NCBI RefSeq assembly: GCF_000230995.2
Contig: NC_019973.1
Span: 62,001-126,000 of the forward strand
Direction: 5' to 3'
Length of the DNA stretch: 64,000 nt
DNA from: Mesorhizobium australicum WSM2073
GTDB lineage: Bacteria; Pseudomonadota; Alphaproteobacteria; Rhizobiales; Rhizobiaceae
Notes under the pieces: model-generated
The model's database searches: none
What the model was told of the DNA's origin: nothing
What the model saw: only the letters and a program-made list of their open reading frames with translations
Part shown: piece by piece, positions 19,106 through 27,332 of the stretch
How positions within the stretch are numbered: the first letter of the stretch is position 1
Layout: the number at the start of each line of letters is the position of its first letter
Program-made: the position numbers and the translations under genes

Positions 19106-20707
19106 ATGAACCGCTTCGCCGAGCTTCTCGACCGCCTGGTGCTGACGCCGTCGCGCAACGGCAAGCTGACCCTTTTGATCGACTATTTCCGCTGCGTCGA
19201 GGATCCCGATCGCGGCCTGGCGCTGGCGGCCATCACCGGCGATCTCAGGATTGCCGCGGTCAAGCCGGCCATGCTGCGCACGCTGGTCACCGAACGCATG
19301 GACCCGGTGCTGTTCGGCTATTCCTACGATTATGTCGGCGACCTCGCCGAGACGGTGTCGCTGGTCTGGCCGCAAACGCCTGGCAGGATCGCCAACCGCG
19401 AGCCGACGCTTGGCGAGGTGGTGGCCAAGCTGCAGGCGGCAAGCCGCTCCGATGGACCGAAATTGCTGACGGGGCTGCTCGACAGCGCCGGCATCTCGGC
19501 ACGCTTTGCCATCATCAAGATGGTCACCGGCGGCCTGCGCATCGGCGTCTCGGCGCGGCTGGCCAAACAGGCGCTGGCCGATTTCGGCAAGGTCGACGTC
19601 GCCGAGATCGAGGAACTCTGGCATGGGCTATCGCCGCCCTACACGGCGCTTTTCGCCTGGCTGGAAGGCAAGGCCGAAAAACCGCGCAACACGGCGATGG
19701 CGCTGTTTCGCCCAGTCATGCTGTCGAACCCGGTCGGTGACGGCGACCTCGAAAAGCTCGATCCCGCCGACTACGCGGCGGAATGGAAATGGGACGGGAT
19801 CCGGGTCCAGGCGGTAGCCGAAGGCGGCATCCGCCGGCTCTATTCGCGCACCGGCGACGACGTCTCAGGGGCCTTTCCAGACCTCGCCGACGCCATGCGT
19901 TTTTCCGCTGCGCTCGATGGCGAATTGCTTGTCGGCGATCCGCGAGAAGCGACGGGAACCTTCTCGGACCTGCAGCAGCGGCTGAACCGCAAGATGGTGA
20001 CGCCGAAGATGCAGCAGCAATATCCAGCCTTCATGCGCTGTTACGACGTGCTTCAAATCGGTGCCGAGGATCTGCGCGGACTGTCCTTCCGCGAGCGACG
20101 CGGCCGGCTCGAAGCCTTCATCGGGACGCTCGACCCGAGCCGCTTCGATCTCTCCCCCTTCGTCGCGTTCACGGATTGGCAGTCGCTCGAGGACCTGCGC
20201 CGCGCGCCGCCGCATCCGATCATCGAAGGCGTGATGCTGAAGCGCTGGGATTCGCCCTATGTCGCCGGCCGGCCGAAGGGTCCATGGTTCAAATGGAAGC
20301 GCGATCCGCACACGGTGGACGCGGTGCTGATGTATGCCCAGCGGGGCCACGGCAAGCGCTCGAGCTTCTATTCCGACTACACGTTCGGCGTCTGGTCCGG
20401 AGCCGAGGGCGAGGAGGAACTCGTGCCGGTCGGCAAGGCCTATTTCGGATTCACCGATGAAGAGCTGAAGCAGATCGACAAATATGTCCGTGACAACACC
20501 GTCGAGCGTTTTGGACCGGTGCGCTCGGTGCGCGCCGACCGCGACAATGGCCTGGTGCTGGAAGTCGCCTTCGAGGGACTCAATCGTTCGACCCGGCACA
20601 AATCGGGTGTGGCCATGCGTTTCCCCAGGATTTCACGATTGCGCTGGGACAAGCCGGCCAACGAGGCCGATCGCATAGAAACCCTGCAGGCGCTGCTCGA
20701 CCGCTAG
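19106..20707 (+). CDS. ATP-dependent DNA ligase (LigB/LigC-like, exonuclease-associated)
   Basis: The 533-residue ligase joins DNA nicks using ATP. It has an N-terminal DNA-binding domain (about 1-205), the nucleotidyltransferase motif I KWDG with the adenylated lysine K228, and further motifs DGELL, EGVMLKRW and FKWKRD. The C-terminal OB fold ends LRWDKPANEAD. These ligases belong to a four-gene set with exonuclease, helicase (Lhr type) and metallophosphoesterase linked to DNA damage tolerance; only the first two are here. ATG 19088 is an alternative start. Confidence 0.94.
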   Translation: MNRFAELLDRLVLTPSRNGKLTLLIDYFRCVEDPDRGLALAAITGDLRIAAVKPAMLRTLVTERMDPVLFGYSYDYVGDLAETVSLVWPQTPGRIANREPTLGEVVAKLQAASRSDGPKLLTGLLDSAGISARFAIIKMVTGGLRIGVSARLAKQALADFGKVDVAEIEELWHGLSPPYTALFAWLEGKAEKPRNTAMALFRPVMLSNPVGDGDLEKLDPADYAAEWKWDGIRVQAVAEGGIRRLYSRTGDDVSGAFPDLADAMRFSAALDGELLVGDPREATGTFSDLQQRLNRKMVTPKMQQQYPAFMRCYDVLQIGAEDLRGLSFRERRGRLEAFIGTLDPSRFDLSPFVAFTDWQSLEDLRRAPPHPIIEGVMLKRWDSPYVAGRPKGPWFKWKRDPHTVDAVLMYAQRGHGKRSSFYSDYTFGVWSGAEGEEELVPVGKAYFGFTDEELKQIDKYVRDNTVERFGPVRSVRADRDNGLVLEVAFEGLNRSTRHKSGVAMRFPRISRLRWDKPANEADRIETLQALLDR

Positions 20708-20741
20708 GGACCGTCAATGTGTCAGTCGCAACGAATTCAGT

Positions 20742-21887
20742 TCAGGGTTCGACCGAGACACGGATCTCGTAGACGTCGACCGCCTTGCCCTGCTTGTCGA
20801 AATCGGAATTGATGGCGATGGTTCCGGCCGAGCCCGGATGCTTGTCGGGAAACTTCACGTCGAACAGATATTCGTTCTTCTGCTGGCCGACCGCGTAACG
20901 CTTGCGGCCGCAATCGCCGAGTTCGCCAAAATTGCAGTCGACGGATATCTGCGTGTCCTTGCCGTCCTCGGCCCGGGCGATGATGTCGAACACGGCGTGC
21001 TTGCCGGCGAGTTTTTCCAGCACGCCCTGTCCGACATCGAAGGCGATCGCCGAGCCGGAGGCGCCGGACTGGATGCGCAGGAACGGCCCGCTGTCGTCCT
21101 TCATCACCTCGGCCTTGGCGTCGGACGGAGCGGCGACATGCGTCGGGTCGGACGGTAAAAACACATTGATCCAGTCGCGCGACAGGTCCGCGGCACCGGG
21201 CTTTGCCGGCGCGTTGGCGCCATCGGCCGGGGTGAAATCGTCGTCCTCGACGGTCGGCGGCGCTTCCGGCGGCGCGGTATTGAGCTGCGCGGCGGTCTTG
21301 AACACACCGGTTTGCATGGCAAAGTACAGTCCGATGCCAATCGCCGCGAGCAGCGTCACCGTGAAGAAAATGGCGGTCAGCGGCAGCCGCCGGCCTCGAA
21401 TGCGCCGCTCATCGCGATCGGGCGCGACTTCCGTGGCGGCACCGGAAGAGGCTGGAACCGACATGTCGATGGCTGGCGCACCGGGCAGGGTCGCATCCGG
21501 CATGATGTCGGGAACCACCGGCAGCACGCGCGAACGCGGTGCGTCGGAAGCGGGCTGCCCGGGACCGTCGACGGTCACAGCGGGCGATGACGCCCTTGGG
21601 CCCGCCTCGACCGCGGGCGCCGCGCCGGCCGCGGCCTCGACCGCCGGCGCGTCGATCTGCGGGGCAACACCGGGCACCGCCGGCAGGTACTCGGATTCGA
21701 TTTCGGTGATTTTTGCCTGGATTGCCTTGCGGCGCTTGATGGCGACTTCCACGGTCACGCCGGGATTGGCCTGGAGCGCGCGGTCGAGCGCGGCGAAGGC
21801 CGAACGATAGACCCTCTCGCGGAACGCACGGTCCTCGGCATTGCCCTTTTCCAGGGCGTTCCGGATCGCTTTTTCGATCGCGTCCAA
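20742..21887 (-). CDS. Single-pass membrane protein with Pro/Ala linker, function unknown
   Basis: The 381-residue product has an N-terminal helical cytoplasmic part, a Pro/Ala-rich stretch (about 70-160), one membrane segment (169-191) after the basic RRIRGRR, a second acidic linker and a globular outer domain with two cysteines (DCNFGELGDC). I do not recognise the outer domain. The start is TTG 21887, chosen because AGAGGGA lies six bases upstream and no ATG fits; the open frame extends upstream to TTG 21992. Convergent with the ligase gene. Confidence 0.72.
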   Translation of the reverse strand: MDAIEKAIRNALEKGNAEDRAFRERVYRSAFAALDRALQANPGVTVEVAIKRRKAIQAKITEIESEYLPAVPGVAPQIDAPAVEAAAGAAPAVEAGPRASSPAVTVDGPGQPASDAPRSRVLPVVPDIMPDATLPGAPAIDMSVPASSGAATEVAPDRDERRIRGRRLPLTAIFFTVTLLAAIGIGLYFAMQTGVFKTAAQLNTAPPEAPPTVEDDDFTPADGANAPAKPGAADLSRDWINVFLPSDPTHVAAPSDAKAEVMKDDSGPFLRIQSGASGSAIAFDVGQGVLEKLAGKHAVFDIIARAEDGKDTQISVDCNFGELGDCGRKRYAVGQQKNEYLFDVKFPDKHPGSAGTIAINSDFDKQGKAVDVYEIRVSVEP

Positions 21888-22176
21888 GCGAGATCCCTCT
21901 GCAAATTGTCCCAAGCTTTCATGATGGTTAGCCGCAGGCGACCAATCAATCAACGGGCGGGCAGCCGCATTCTGCCTCGACAGACCGTCCAAAGTCTATT
22001 TTCACGATGTTCCGGCAAACAAAATCGGAACATGTCGGCGATTCCGGGCATGCAGGGACGCCAGAACGCCGGTTTCGATCGGGGCGCGGCTCTTGCATGA
22101 TTTGCCAAGTCGCATCTTGAATTCGCGGCCGGTTGAGTCTATCACCCTGCCCATCTTGGAGGCCTTGGCCTCCCGG

Positions 22177-22252
22177 GCCGCTTTAGCTCAGTTGGTAGAG
22201 CACATCATTCGTAATGATGGGGTCAGGTGTTCGAGTCACCTAAGCGGCACCA
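22177..22252 (+). tRNA. tRNA-Thr (anticodon CGU)
   Basis: A full cloverleaf: acceptor GCCGCTT/AAGCGGC, D arm with AGTTGGTA, anticodon stem CATCA/TGATG with loop TTCGTAA (anticodon CGT at 22210-22212), T arm AGGTG/CACCT with TTCGAGT, and an encoded 3' CCA. It reads ACG. A run of five T follows at once. The 289 bp before it (21888-22176) hold no gene I can support. Confidence 0.97.
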
Positions 22253-22559
22253 GTTTTTCAAACCGATGGTCGAAGCTGCCTGGACGCGCGGAAGAGGCCC
22301 GAATCCCCGGCCGTTTGCGTTTGCCATGGATGCAAGGATCTGCCCGTCGATCGACAACAACTCGGGAGCGGTGCAGATCTGGCCGAAGACCCGCGAGGCA
22401 AGTCGCGACTTGCTCCGGGCTTGGAAAACTCGCGAAAGCGAGCAATCCGGGATTTTCAAATCTCAATAACAAATGATGGACCGCGCATTTCTATTTTTTT
22501 GGAACAGACACTTGGGTTGCACATTTCCTGCCGACAGTTCCATGACAGGAGGTTTTGAA
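22253..22559. other. Intergenic region with a 16-bp perfect palindrome
   Basis: About 300 bp between tRNA-Thr and a small gene. Several short open frames exist on both strands, but none has a start site and codon pattern that convince me. At 22398-22413 lies the perfect palindrome GCAAGTCGCGACTTGC, which could be an operator or a small hairpin. Nothing else recognisable. Confidence 0.5.
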
Positions 22560-22769
22560 TTGCCAAGGCGTGTCGACAAGGAAAAGCTGGCAAGAGCGGA
22601 CCGCGAGGCGAGGCTGGTGCTGGATGCCGAGCGTCACGCAAGGGACGCCAAGACAACCCGCCTGAGGGAGCAGAGACTGCAGCAGGAGGCATTGGCGGAC
22701 AAGGCCCCGCCTGCGCGCCGACGGGAGCCGACTGGGAAGCCGGCCAGGCGTGTGATCGAGGTGGACTGA
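22560..22769 (+). CDS. Small highly charged protein, function unknown
   Basis: The 69-residue product (PRRVDKEKLARADREARL at the start) is made almost wholly of charged residues and Ala, likely one long helix, with no Cys or membrane segment. I chose TTG 22560 because a perfect AGGAGG lies seven bases upstream (22548-22553); the open frame extends further up but without a better start. No family recognised. Confidence 0.5.
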   Translation: MPRRVDKEKLARADREARLVLDAERHARDAKTTRLREQRLQQEALADKAPPARRREPTGKPARRVIEVD

Positions 22770-22917
22770 CCTGTTGGGGGGTTGCCCGGTTCGCCCCGAT
22801 GGCGCGTCAGCGATGTCTCCGCGTTGCCGCATAAGACAGTAGCCCAGAAGACCCATATGCCATTGTCGGGACCCCCGTTTTGGTATGAAATGTCGGGTGT
22901 CAGCATGGGAGGTCCAA

Positions 22918-23106
22918 ATGCCCAACACTTTCAAGACCGGAGACGTCGTCAAGCTGAGGTCGGGAGGCCCGAAGATGACGGTCAGCGACGGCGCCGCTTC
23001 CGGCATGTATCTGTGCCACTGGTTCAACAAAGACGGCGACGTGTGGACCCCCCAGCATGCCGGCTTCAAATCGGATCAGTTGATAGCCGCCGACCAATCG
23101 ACGTAA
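22918..23106 (+). CDS. YodC-like small protein (DUF2158)
   Basis: The 62-residue product starts MPNTFKTGDVVKLRSGGPKM and continues with YLCHWFN, the pattern of DUF2158/YodC proteins, small SH3-like folds of unknown role. GGGAGG lies upstream of ATG 22918, which is preferred to the in-frame ATG at 22885. The gene stands alone, with about 200 bp of apparently empty DNA before the next gene. Confidence 0.8.
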   Translation: MPNTFKTGDVVKLRSGGPKMTVSDGAASGMYLCHWFNKDGDVWTPQHAGFKSDQLIAADQST

Positions 23107-23315
23107 TTCCCGCCTTCGCCAACGAGCCGGCCCGGCGCAATTCAGATGCGCCGGACGAGGTGTTCTGCCGTACCCTGGGCCGCCAAGGTCCATCATCGCC
23201 GGCAAGCGGCGTGATAGGCATGGCGACCGACGGATTTCTGCGATCACGACGTTTAACGGTTGAAGCATGACCATGGCATCGGGCCATGGCAATGCGCCAA
23301 CCGGAGACGTGAAGC

Positions 23316-23738
23316 ATGATACGCCGTCCGATCCTTGCCGCTGCCCTGAGCCTGCTGACCACCGCGGCTCTGGCCCAGACAGGGACACAGCCACCGGCCG
23401 CCACACCGCCCGCCGCGACTTCGTCGGCCGCCAAGTCCGACATCACGCTGGCCAAGTTCCAGAAACGGCGAGAGAAGGCGATCATGGCCGCCGACACGGA
23501 CGGCGACGGCAAGATCAGCCTGCTGGAATGGGAGGCCTTTCAGGCCAAGCGCAACGTCAAGGGCGATCCCGCCAAATCCTTCGCGCGCATTGATTCCAAC
23601 CATGACGGCTTCATCGACCGGGCCGAGCTCGATGCGTTCTTCGCCAAGCGCTTTGCCAGGCTGGACAAGAATGGCGACGGCATTCTGACGGGCGACGAGA
23701 TGCCGGGCCACAAATCCGCTCCCAAGCCGGAGCAATGA
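23316..23738 (+). CDS. Exported EF-hand calcium-binding protein
   Basis: The 140-residue product has a Sec signal peptide (1-20, ending ALA), a Pro/Ala/Thr linker, then three EF-hand loops: from D60 (DTDGDGKISLLE), D93 (DSNHDGFIDRAE) and D117 (DKNGDGILTGDE). All acidic ligand positions look functional, so it should bind Ca2+ in the periplasm. It lies 45 bp before an ECF sigma factor gene on the same strand and may belong to its signalling locus. Confidence 0.9.
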   Translation: MIRRPILAAALSLLTTAALAQTGTQPPAATPPAATSSAAKSDITLAKFQKRREKAIMAADTDGDGKISLLEWEAFQAKRNVKGDPAKSFARIDSNHDGFIDRAELDAFFAKRFARLDKNGDGILTGDEMPGHKSAPKPEQ

Positions 23739-23783
23739 CCAAGAGGCTATGACGCATGATGGACATTGGGTGTGCGCCAACCC

Positions 23784-24326
23784 ATGAGCCCCGACCCGGA
23801 CGAGGAGCTGGTTCGCCGGGTCGGCACCGGCGACCCCGCGGCGGTGCGGACGCTCGTCGCGCGCAAGCTGCCGCGCATCCTTTCGCTGGCCGCGCGCATG
23901 CTCGGCGATGCGGCGGAGGCCGAGGACGTCGCGCAGGAAACCTTTATGCGCATCTGGCGTCACGCATCGGGCTGGCGGCGCGGCAACGCACGCTTCGACA
24001 GCTGGATCCACCGGGTGACGCTAAACCTTTGTTACGACCGGCTGCGCCGGCGCCGCGAGCTGGTGACCGACGAGCTGCCGGACATTGTCGATCCCGCCCC
24101 GCTTCCCGATGCCCATCCCGGCAAGGAGGCGCATCGGGTCGAGCAGGCCTTGCAGGCAATCGCGCCGCGCCAGCGCGAGGCGATCCTCCTGGTCTACTAT
24201 CAGGAGATGTCCAACATAGAGGCGGCCGCGATCCTGGAGATCAGCGTCGATGCCCTGGAAAGCCTGCTTTCGCGCGGCCGGCGGGCGCTGCAGGTGATCC
24301 TGGCCAAGGATAGTGTCGATGAATGA
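23784..24326 (+). CDS. ECF-family RNA polymerase sigma factor
   Basis: The product of about 180 residues has a sigma2 region with AEDVAQETFMRIWRHA, a linker with LCYDRLRRRREL, and a sigma4 helix-turn-helix (IAPRQREAILLVYYQEMSNIE, given here in part of its length; LESLLSRGRRAL at the recognition end). It lacks sigma1.1 and sigma3. ATG 23784 is the likeliest start; upstream TTG 23766 remains possible. The downstream gene overlaps in ATGA. The following membrane protein is a candidate anti-sigma partner. Confidence 0.9.
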   Translation: MSPDPDEELVRRVGTGDPAAVRTLVARKLPRILSLAARMLGDAAEAEDVAQETFMRIWRHASGWRRGNARFDSWIHRVTLNLCYDRLRRRRELVTDELPDIVDPAPLPDAHPGKEAHRVEQALQAIAPRQREAILLVYYQEMSNIEAAAILEISVDALESLLSRGRRALQVILAKDSVDE

Positions 24327-24805
24327 GAAAGCCGCGATCAAAGGACAGACCGATGTCTGATGGGTCCAGGAACGAACCGGCAATGGATGCCGAGCGCTTT
24401 GCGGCTCTGGCGGCGGCCTATGGCGGCGACTTGCGGCGGTGGCCGCAGGCCAACCGCACGACCGGCGCGACGTTCGCAAGGACCGAGATGGGCGCGGCCA
24501 TATTGGGGCAGGCAGGCAAACTCGACGCCTTGCTCGACAGCTATGACGTCATGGCGCCTGGCGCGGCACTGCACGGCGGCATCCTGCGAATGGCCGACCG
24601 GCTGCTCGTCCAGCGCCGGCGCCGACGGGCCTGGTGGCTGGGTCTTGGACTCGCCGGCATCGGCATGGCCGGCGCCATCGCCGGATTGGCCCTGGTGAGC
24701 GTCGTCACGCCAGAGTTTCAGCCCGACCGCTATGTGCTCGATGCCAATGCGACGGCGTTCGGCGATGCCGGGTCCGATGGCGAGACGATCGAGGAGGACC
24801 TATGA
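24323..24805 (+). CDS. Single-pass membrane protein, candidate anti-sigma factor
   Basis: The 160-residue protein has a cytoplasmic N-terminal part (about 1-100) ending in a strongly basic QRRRRRAWW, one membrane segment (104-128) and a short acidic outer tail. It overlaps the sigma gene stop and the next gene start (both ATGA), so the three are translated together. The topology is right for an anti-sigma factor, but I see no zinc-binding HxxxCxxC motif, so this role is inferred from position only. Confidence 0.75.
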   Translation: MRKPRSKDRPMSDGSRNEPAMDAERFAALAAAYGGDLRRWPQANRTTGATFARTEMGAAILGQAGKLDALLDSYDVMAPGAALHGGILRMADRLLVQRRRRRAWWLGLGLAGIGMAGAIAGLALVSVVTPEFQPDRYVLDANATAFGDAGSDGETIEEDL

Positions 24806-25257
24806 GCACGCGCCGCAACCTCGTGATCGCATCCGTGGCGCTGAATGTCTTCCTGGCCGGCGCGCTTGCGGGCGGAGCCGTCTGGATAAGAAGCGGCAAG
24901 CCCGGCCAGGGTTATTCGCTGGAAGCCGCCGGGAGCCGGCTTCCCCACCAGGAACGCGTGCTGTTTCGAAAGGCGCTGCGCGACGTGCGGCGCGAATCCC
25001 GCCAGGTCATCCTCGATGGCCAGCAGGCCAGGCGCGAGGCAGCCGACCTGCTGCGCCAGCCGGTCCTCGACACGACGGCCCTGTCGGCCGCGCTGGAAAG
25101 GGCGCGCAATGCCGATATCACCGTGCGCACACGGCTTGAGCAGCGCATCGTCGAGTTCGCGACGGCGGGTTCGGCCGCGGATCGCGCCGTGCTCGCGGAC
25201 GGGCTGGCCAGGCGGGCCGGGCCGCCACCGACGGCAGAGCCAAAAAAATCGCCGTGA
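24802..25257 (+). CDS. Periplasmic heavy-metal sensor-like protein (CpxP/Spy-related)
   Basis: The 151-residue product has an N-terminal anchor or signal (about 6-28) and a helical periplasmic domain rich in Arg and Glu (RKALRDVRRESRQVILDGQ), the pattern of the metal-sensor/CpxP-like family called periplasmic heavy-metal sensor. In related loci such proteins act with ECF systems. Overlap with the upstream gene in ATGA marks one operon: sigma factor, membrane protein, sensor. The metal or stress sensed is unknown. Confidence 0.8.
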   Translation: MSTRRNLVIASVALNVFLAGALAGGAVWIRSGKPGQGYSLEAAGSRLPHQERVLFRKALRDVRRESRQVILDGQQARREAADLLRQPVLDTTALSAALERARNADITVRTRLEQRIVEFATAGSAADRAVLADGLARRAGPPPTAEPKKSP

Positions 25258-25365
25258 CCGCCGACGGAAAACGACCGCAAGGCCGTTTAACCAGAGGAAG
25301 GGCAGCCTGCCGGACCAATCGGTACGCACAGGTTTTCATTCTCGGAGAACATTCGGAGTAACGTC

Positions 25366-25638
25366 ATGAACCGTCTGACACAGTATGCGGCGGCAGCCGT
25401 CCTCGCCTTCACCGGAACCGTCGCGACCTCCGCCGCCATGCCGATGGTGGCGCAGCCGGCCGCCCCGGCGCTGATCGAGCACGTGGCCTGGGGTTGCGGG
25501 CCTGGATGGCATCCCAATCACTGGGGGCGCTGCGTTCCCAACCGTGTCGTGGTGTATCCGCGCTACCGCTATTGGCACCGCCCGGCCTACTACGGCTGGC
25601 ATCCGCACCGCCACTGGCACCGCTGGCACCGCTGGTAA
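25366..25638 (+). CDS. GCG_CRPN-type secreted His/Trp/Tyr-rich protein
   Basis: The 90-residue product has a signal peptide (about 1-24), then the motif WGCGPGWHPNHWGRCVPN (42-59), with Cys44 and Cys56 probably bridged, and a tail packed with His, Trp, Tyr and Arg ending HRHWHRWHRW. Proteins of this GCG_CRPN type are common in rhizobia; their role is unknown. The His-rich tail could bind metal. It lies about 110 bp after the ECF operon and could be one of its targets. Confidence 0.82.
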   Translation: MNRLTQYAAAAVLAFTGTVATSAAMPMVAQPAAPALIEHVAWGCGPGWHPNHWGRCVPNRVVVYPRYRYWHRPAYYGWHPHRHWHRWHRW

Positions 25639-25756
25639 GCGCGCGGGAGGGCCGGGCGGCATCCGCCTGCCCGGCCGCCTATCCCCGGTTTGCGCTGGGG
25701 AAACAGCCGATCGGGCGTCGCGCGCCTCGCGTGAGATCCAACGATGGAGCGTTGAC

Positions 25757-27286
25757 ATGGCTGTCGCGACCAAAGTGCCCATGACGCCAGATCCCGCCCT
25801 GCCAGATCCCGCCCTGCCAGATTCCGCCTTGATAGTCTTCAATCGCTTCGGCCTTGGAGCCCGGCCGGGTGATCGCGAAAGACTGGCCGGCGACCCTCGC
25901 GGTTATCTCAAGGCGGAGCTGCGGCGGCCCGACGTCGCCATGATATCGCTCGACGATCCCGCCTATGCCGACCTCAAGGGGAGCACGCCGGCCATCCAGG
26001 CCAGCATGGCGGCAAATCTCCAGCGCAAGCGGGACCGGCAGCGGATGGCGACGGAGCAGCCGCCAGCGGCCACGTCGGCCGCGGCTTCGGTCATGCCTCC
26101 ACCCGCCGCACCGGTCATGTCGCCGCCCGTCGCCCCGGCCGCGGCCGCGGCCAAACCCGCCGCTGTGCCGCCTGTCGAGGTTATGTTGTTCCGGGCCGAG
26201 GCACAGGCGCGCTTCGACAAGGCAATGCAGGCAGAGGCCGGCTTCGTCGAGCGCCTGGTCTATTTCTGGTCGAACCATTTCTGCGTCTCCGTCGCCAAGG
26301 ACAACATCGTGCGCGCCAGCGCCGGGGCGTTCGAACGGGAGGCCATCCGGCCTTTCGTGCTCGGGCGCTTCGCCGACATGCTCATGGCGGTGGAGCGGCA
26401 TCCGGCCATGCTGTTCTATCTCGACAACCAGCAGTCGATCGGCCCGGACTCCCGCGCCGGCAAGAACCGCCAGCGCGGCCTCAACGAGAACCTCGCCCGC
26501 GAAATCCTGGAACTGCACACGCTCGGTGTCGGCAGCGGCTACAGCCAAGCCGACGTGACCAGCTTCGCGCGCATCCTGACCGGCTGGATGATGGCCGGAC
26601 GGGAAGGACGGCTGGGCGAACCCGGCAGTTCCGTTTTCAACGCCAATGCGCATGAGCCGGGTGACGCGGTGCTGCTCGGCAAGACCTATCCGGCTGGCGG
26701 CATGGGCCAGGCCCAGGCCGCGCTCAATGACATCGCCCGTCATCCGGCGACCGCGCAACACATCGCCACGCAACTTGCCCGCCATTTCATAGCCGACGAC
26801 CCGCCGTCGGCGGCGGTCGCCCGCCTCGCCAAGGTGTTCACCAGGAGCGACGGCAATCTCAGGGCACTGGCGGCGGCGCTCGTCGACATGCCGGAAGCGT
26901 GGTCGACGCCATTGGCCAAGATGCGCTCGCCGTTCGACTATATCGCGGCCATCCGCCGAGCGGCCGGCCCTGGTCCGACGAACGACCCTGGCCAGTCGCT
27001 CAACTGGCTCAACGCGCTGGGCGAGCCGCTCTGGCGGCCGCCGGGACCGAACGGCTTTTCCGACCAGGCGGACAGCTGGGCATCGGCGGAAGGCATGAAG
27101 ACCCGCCTCGACATCGCATGGCAGGCCGCCTGGCAAGTGAAGGACATCGGCAACCCCAACGGCATGCTCGACGCGGTCATCGGTCCCTCCGCCTCGCCCG
27201 AAACACGCCAAGCGATCGCCCGCGCCGAGTCCAAACAGCAAGGCCTGGCGCTTCTGCTGATGGCGCCCGAATTCCAGCGACGATAG
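25757..27286 (+). CDS. DUF1800 family protein
   Basis: The 509-residue protein matches DUF1800: an early ALIVFNRFGLGARPGDRE, the central NLAREILELHTLGVGSGYSQ and ARILTGW. A low-complexity Ala/Pro/Met insert (about 101-139) interrupts the N-terminal part. No signal peptide is evident from ATG 25757. DUF1800 genes almost always pair with DUF1501 genes, as here. The biochemical role is not established. Confidence 0.88.
   Translation: MAVATKVPMTPDPALPDPALPDSALIVFNRFGLGARPGDRERLAGDPRGYLKAELRRPDVAMISLDDPAYADLKGSTPAIQASMAANLQRKRDRQRMATEQPPAATSAAASVMPPPAAPVMSPPVAPAAAAAKPAAVPPVEVMLFRAEAQARFDKAMQAEAGFVERLVYFWSNHFCVSVAKDNIVRASAGAFEREAIRPFVLGRFADMLMAVERHPAMLFYLDNQQSIGPDSRAGKNRQRGLNENLAREILELHTLGVGSGYSQADVTSFARILTGWMMAGREGRLGEPGSSVFNANAHEPGDAVLLGKTYPAGGMGQAQAALNDIARHPATAQHIATQLARHFIADDPPSAAVARLAKVFTRSDGNLRALAAALVDMPEAWSTPLAKMRSPFDYIAAIRRAAGPGPTNDPGQSLNWLNALGEPLWRPPGPNGFSDQADSWASAEGMKTRLDIAWQAAWQVKDIGNPNGMLDAVIGPSASPETRQAIARAESKQQGLALLLMAPEFQRR
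25786..25830 (+). repeat. Three tandem 15-bp units inside the DUF1800 gene
   Basis: The unit GCCAGATCCCGCCCT occurs exactly twice (25786-25800, 25801-25815) and a third time with two changes (25816-25830). In frame it encodes DPALPDPALPDSAL near the N-terminus, so it can vary in copy number without breaking the gene. Confidence 0.9.
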
Positions 27287-27332
27287 ATCGAACGATAGGT
27301 CCGGCGTCGACAACTCCCATGGAGACGAAGTC

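Noticed and set aside
17941..19164. N-terminal extension of the methyltransferase frame
   Set aside because: The upstream 408 codons are opposite the exonuclease gene and show reverse-frame composition; ATG 17940 gives a complete methyltransferase.
25786..25830. Possible CRISPR-like tandem repeat
   Set aside because: Units are 15 bp, directly adjoining without spacers and in frame within a gene; simple coding repeat.
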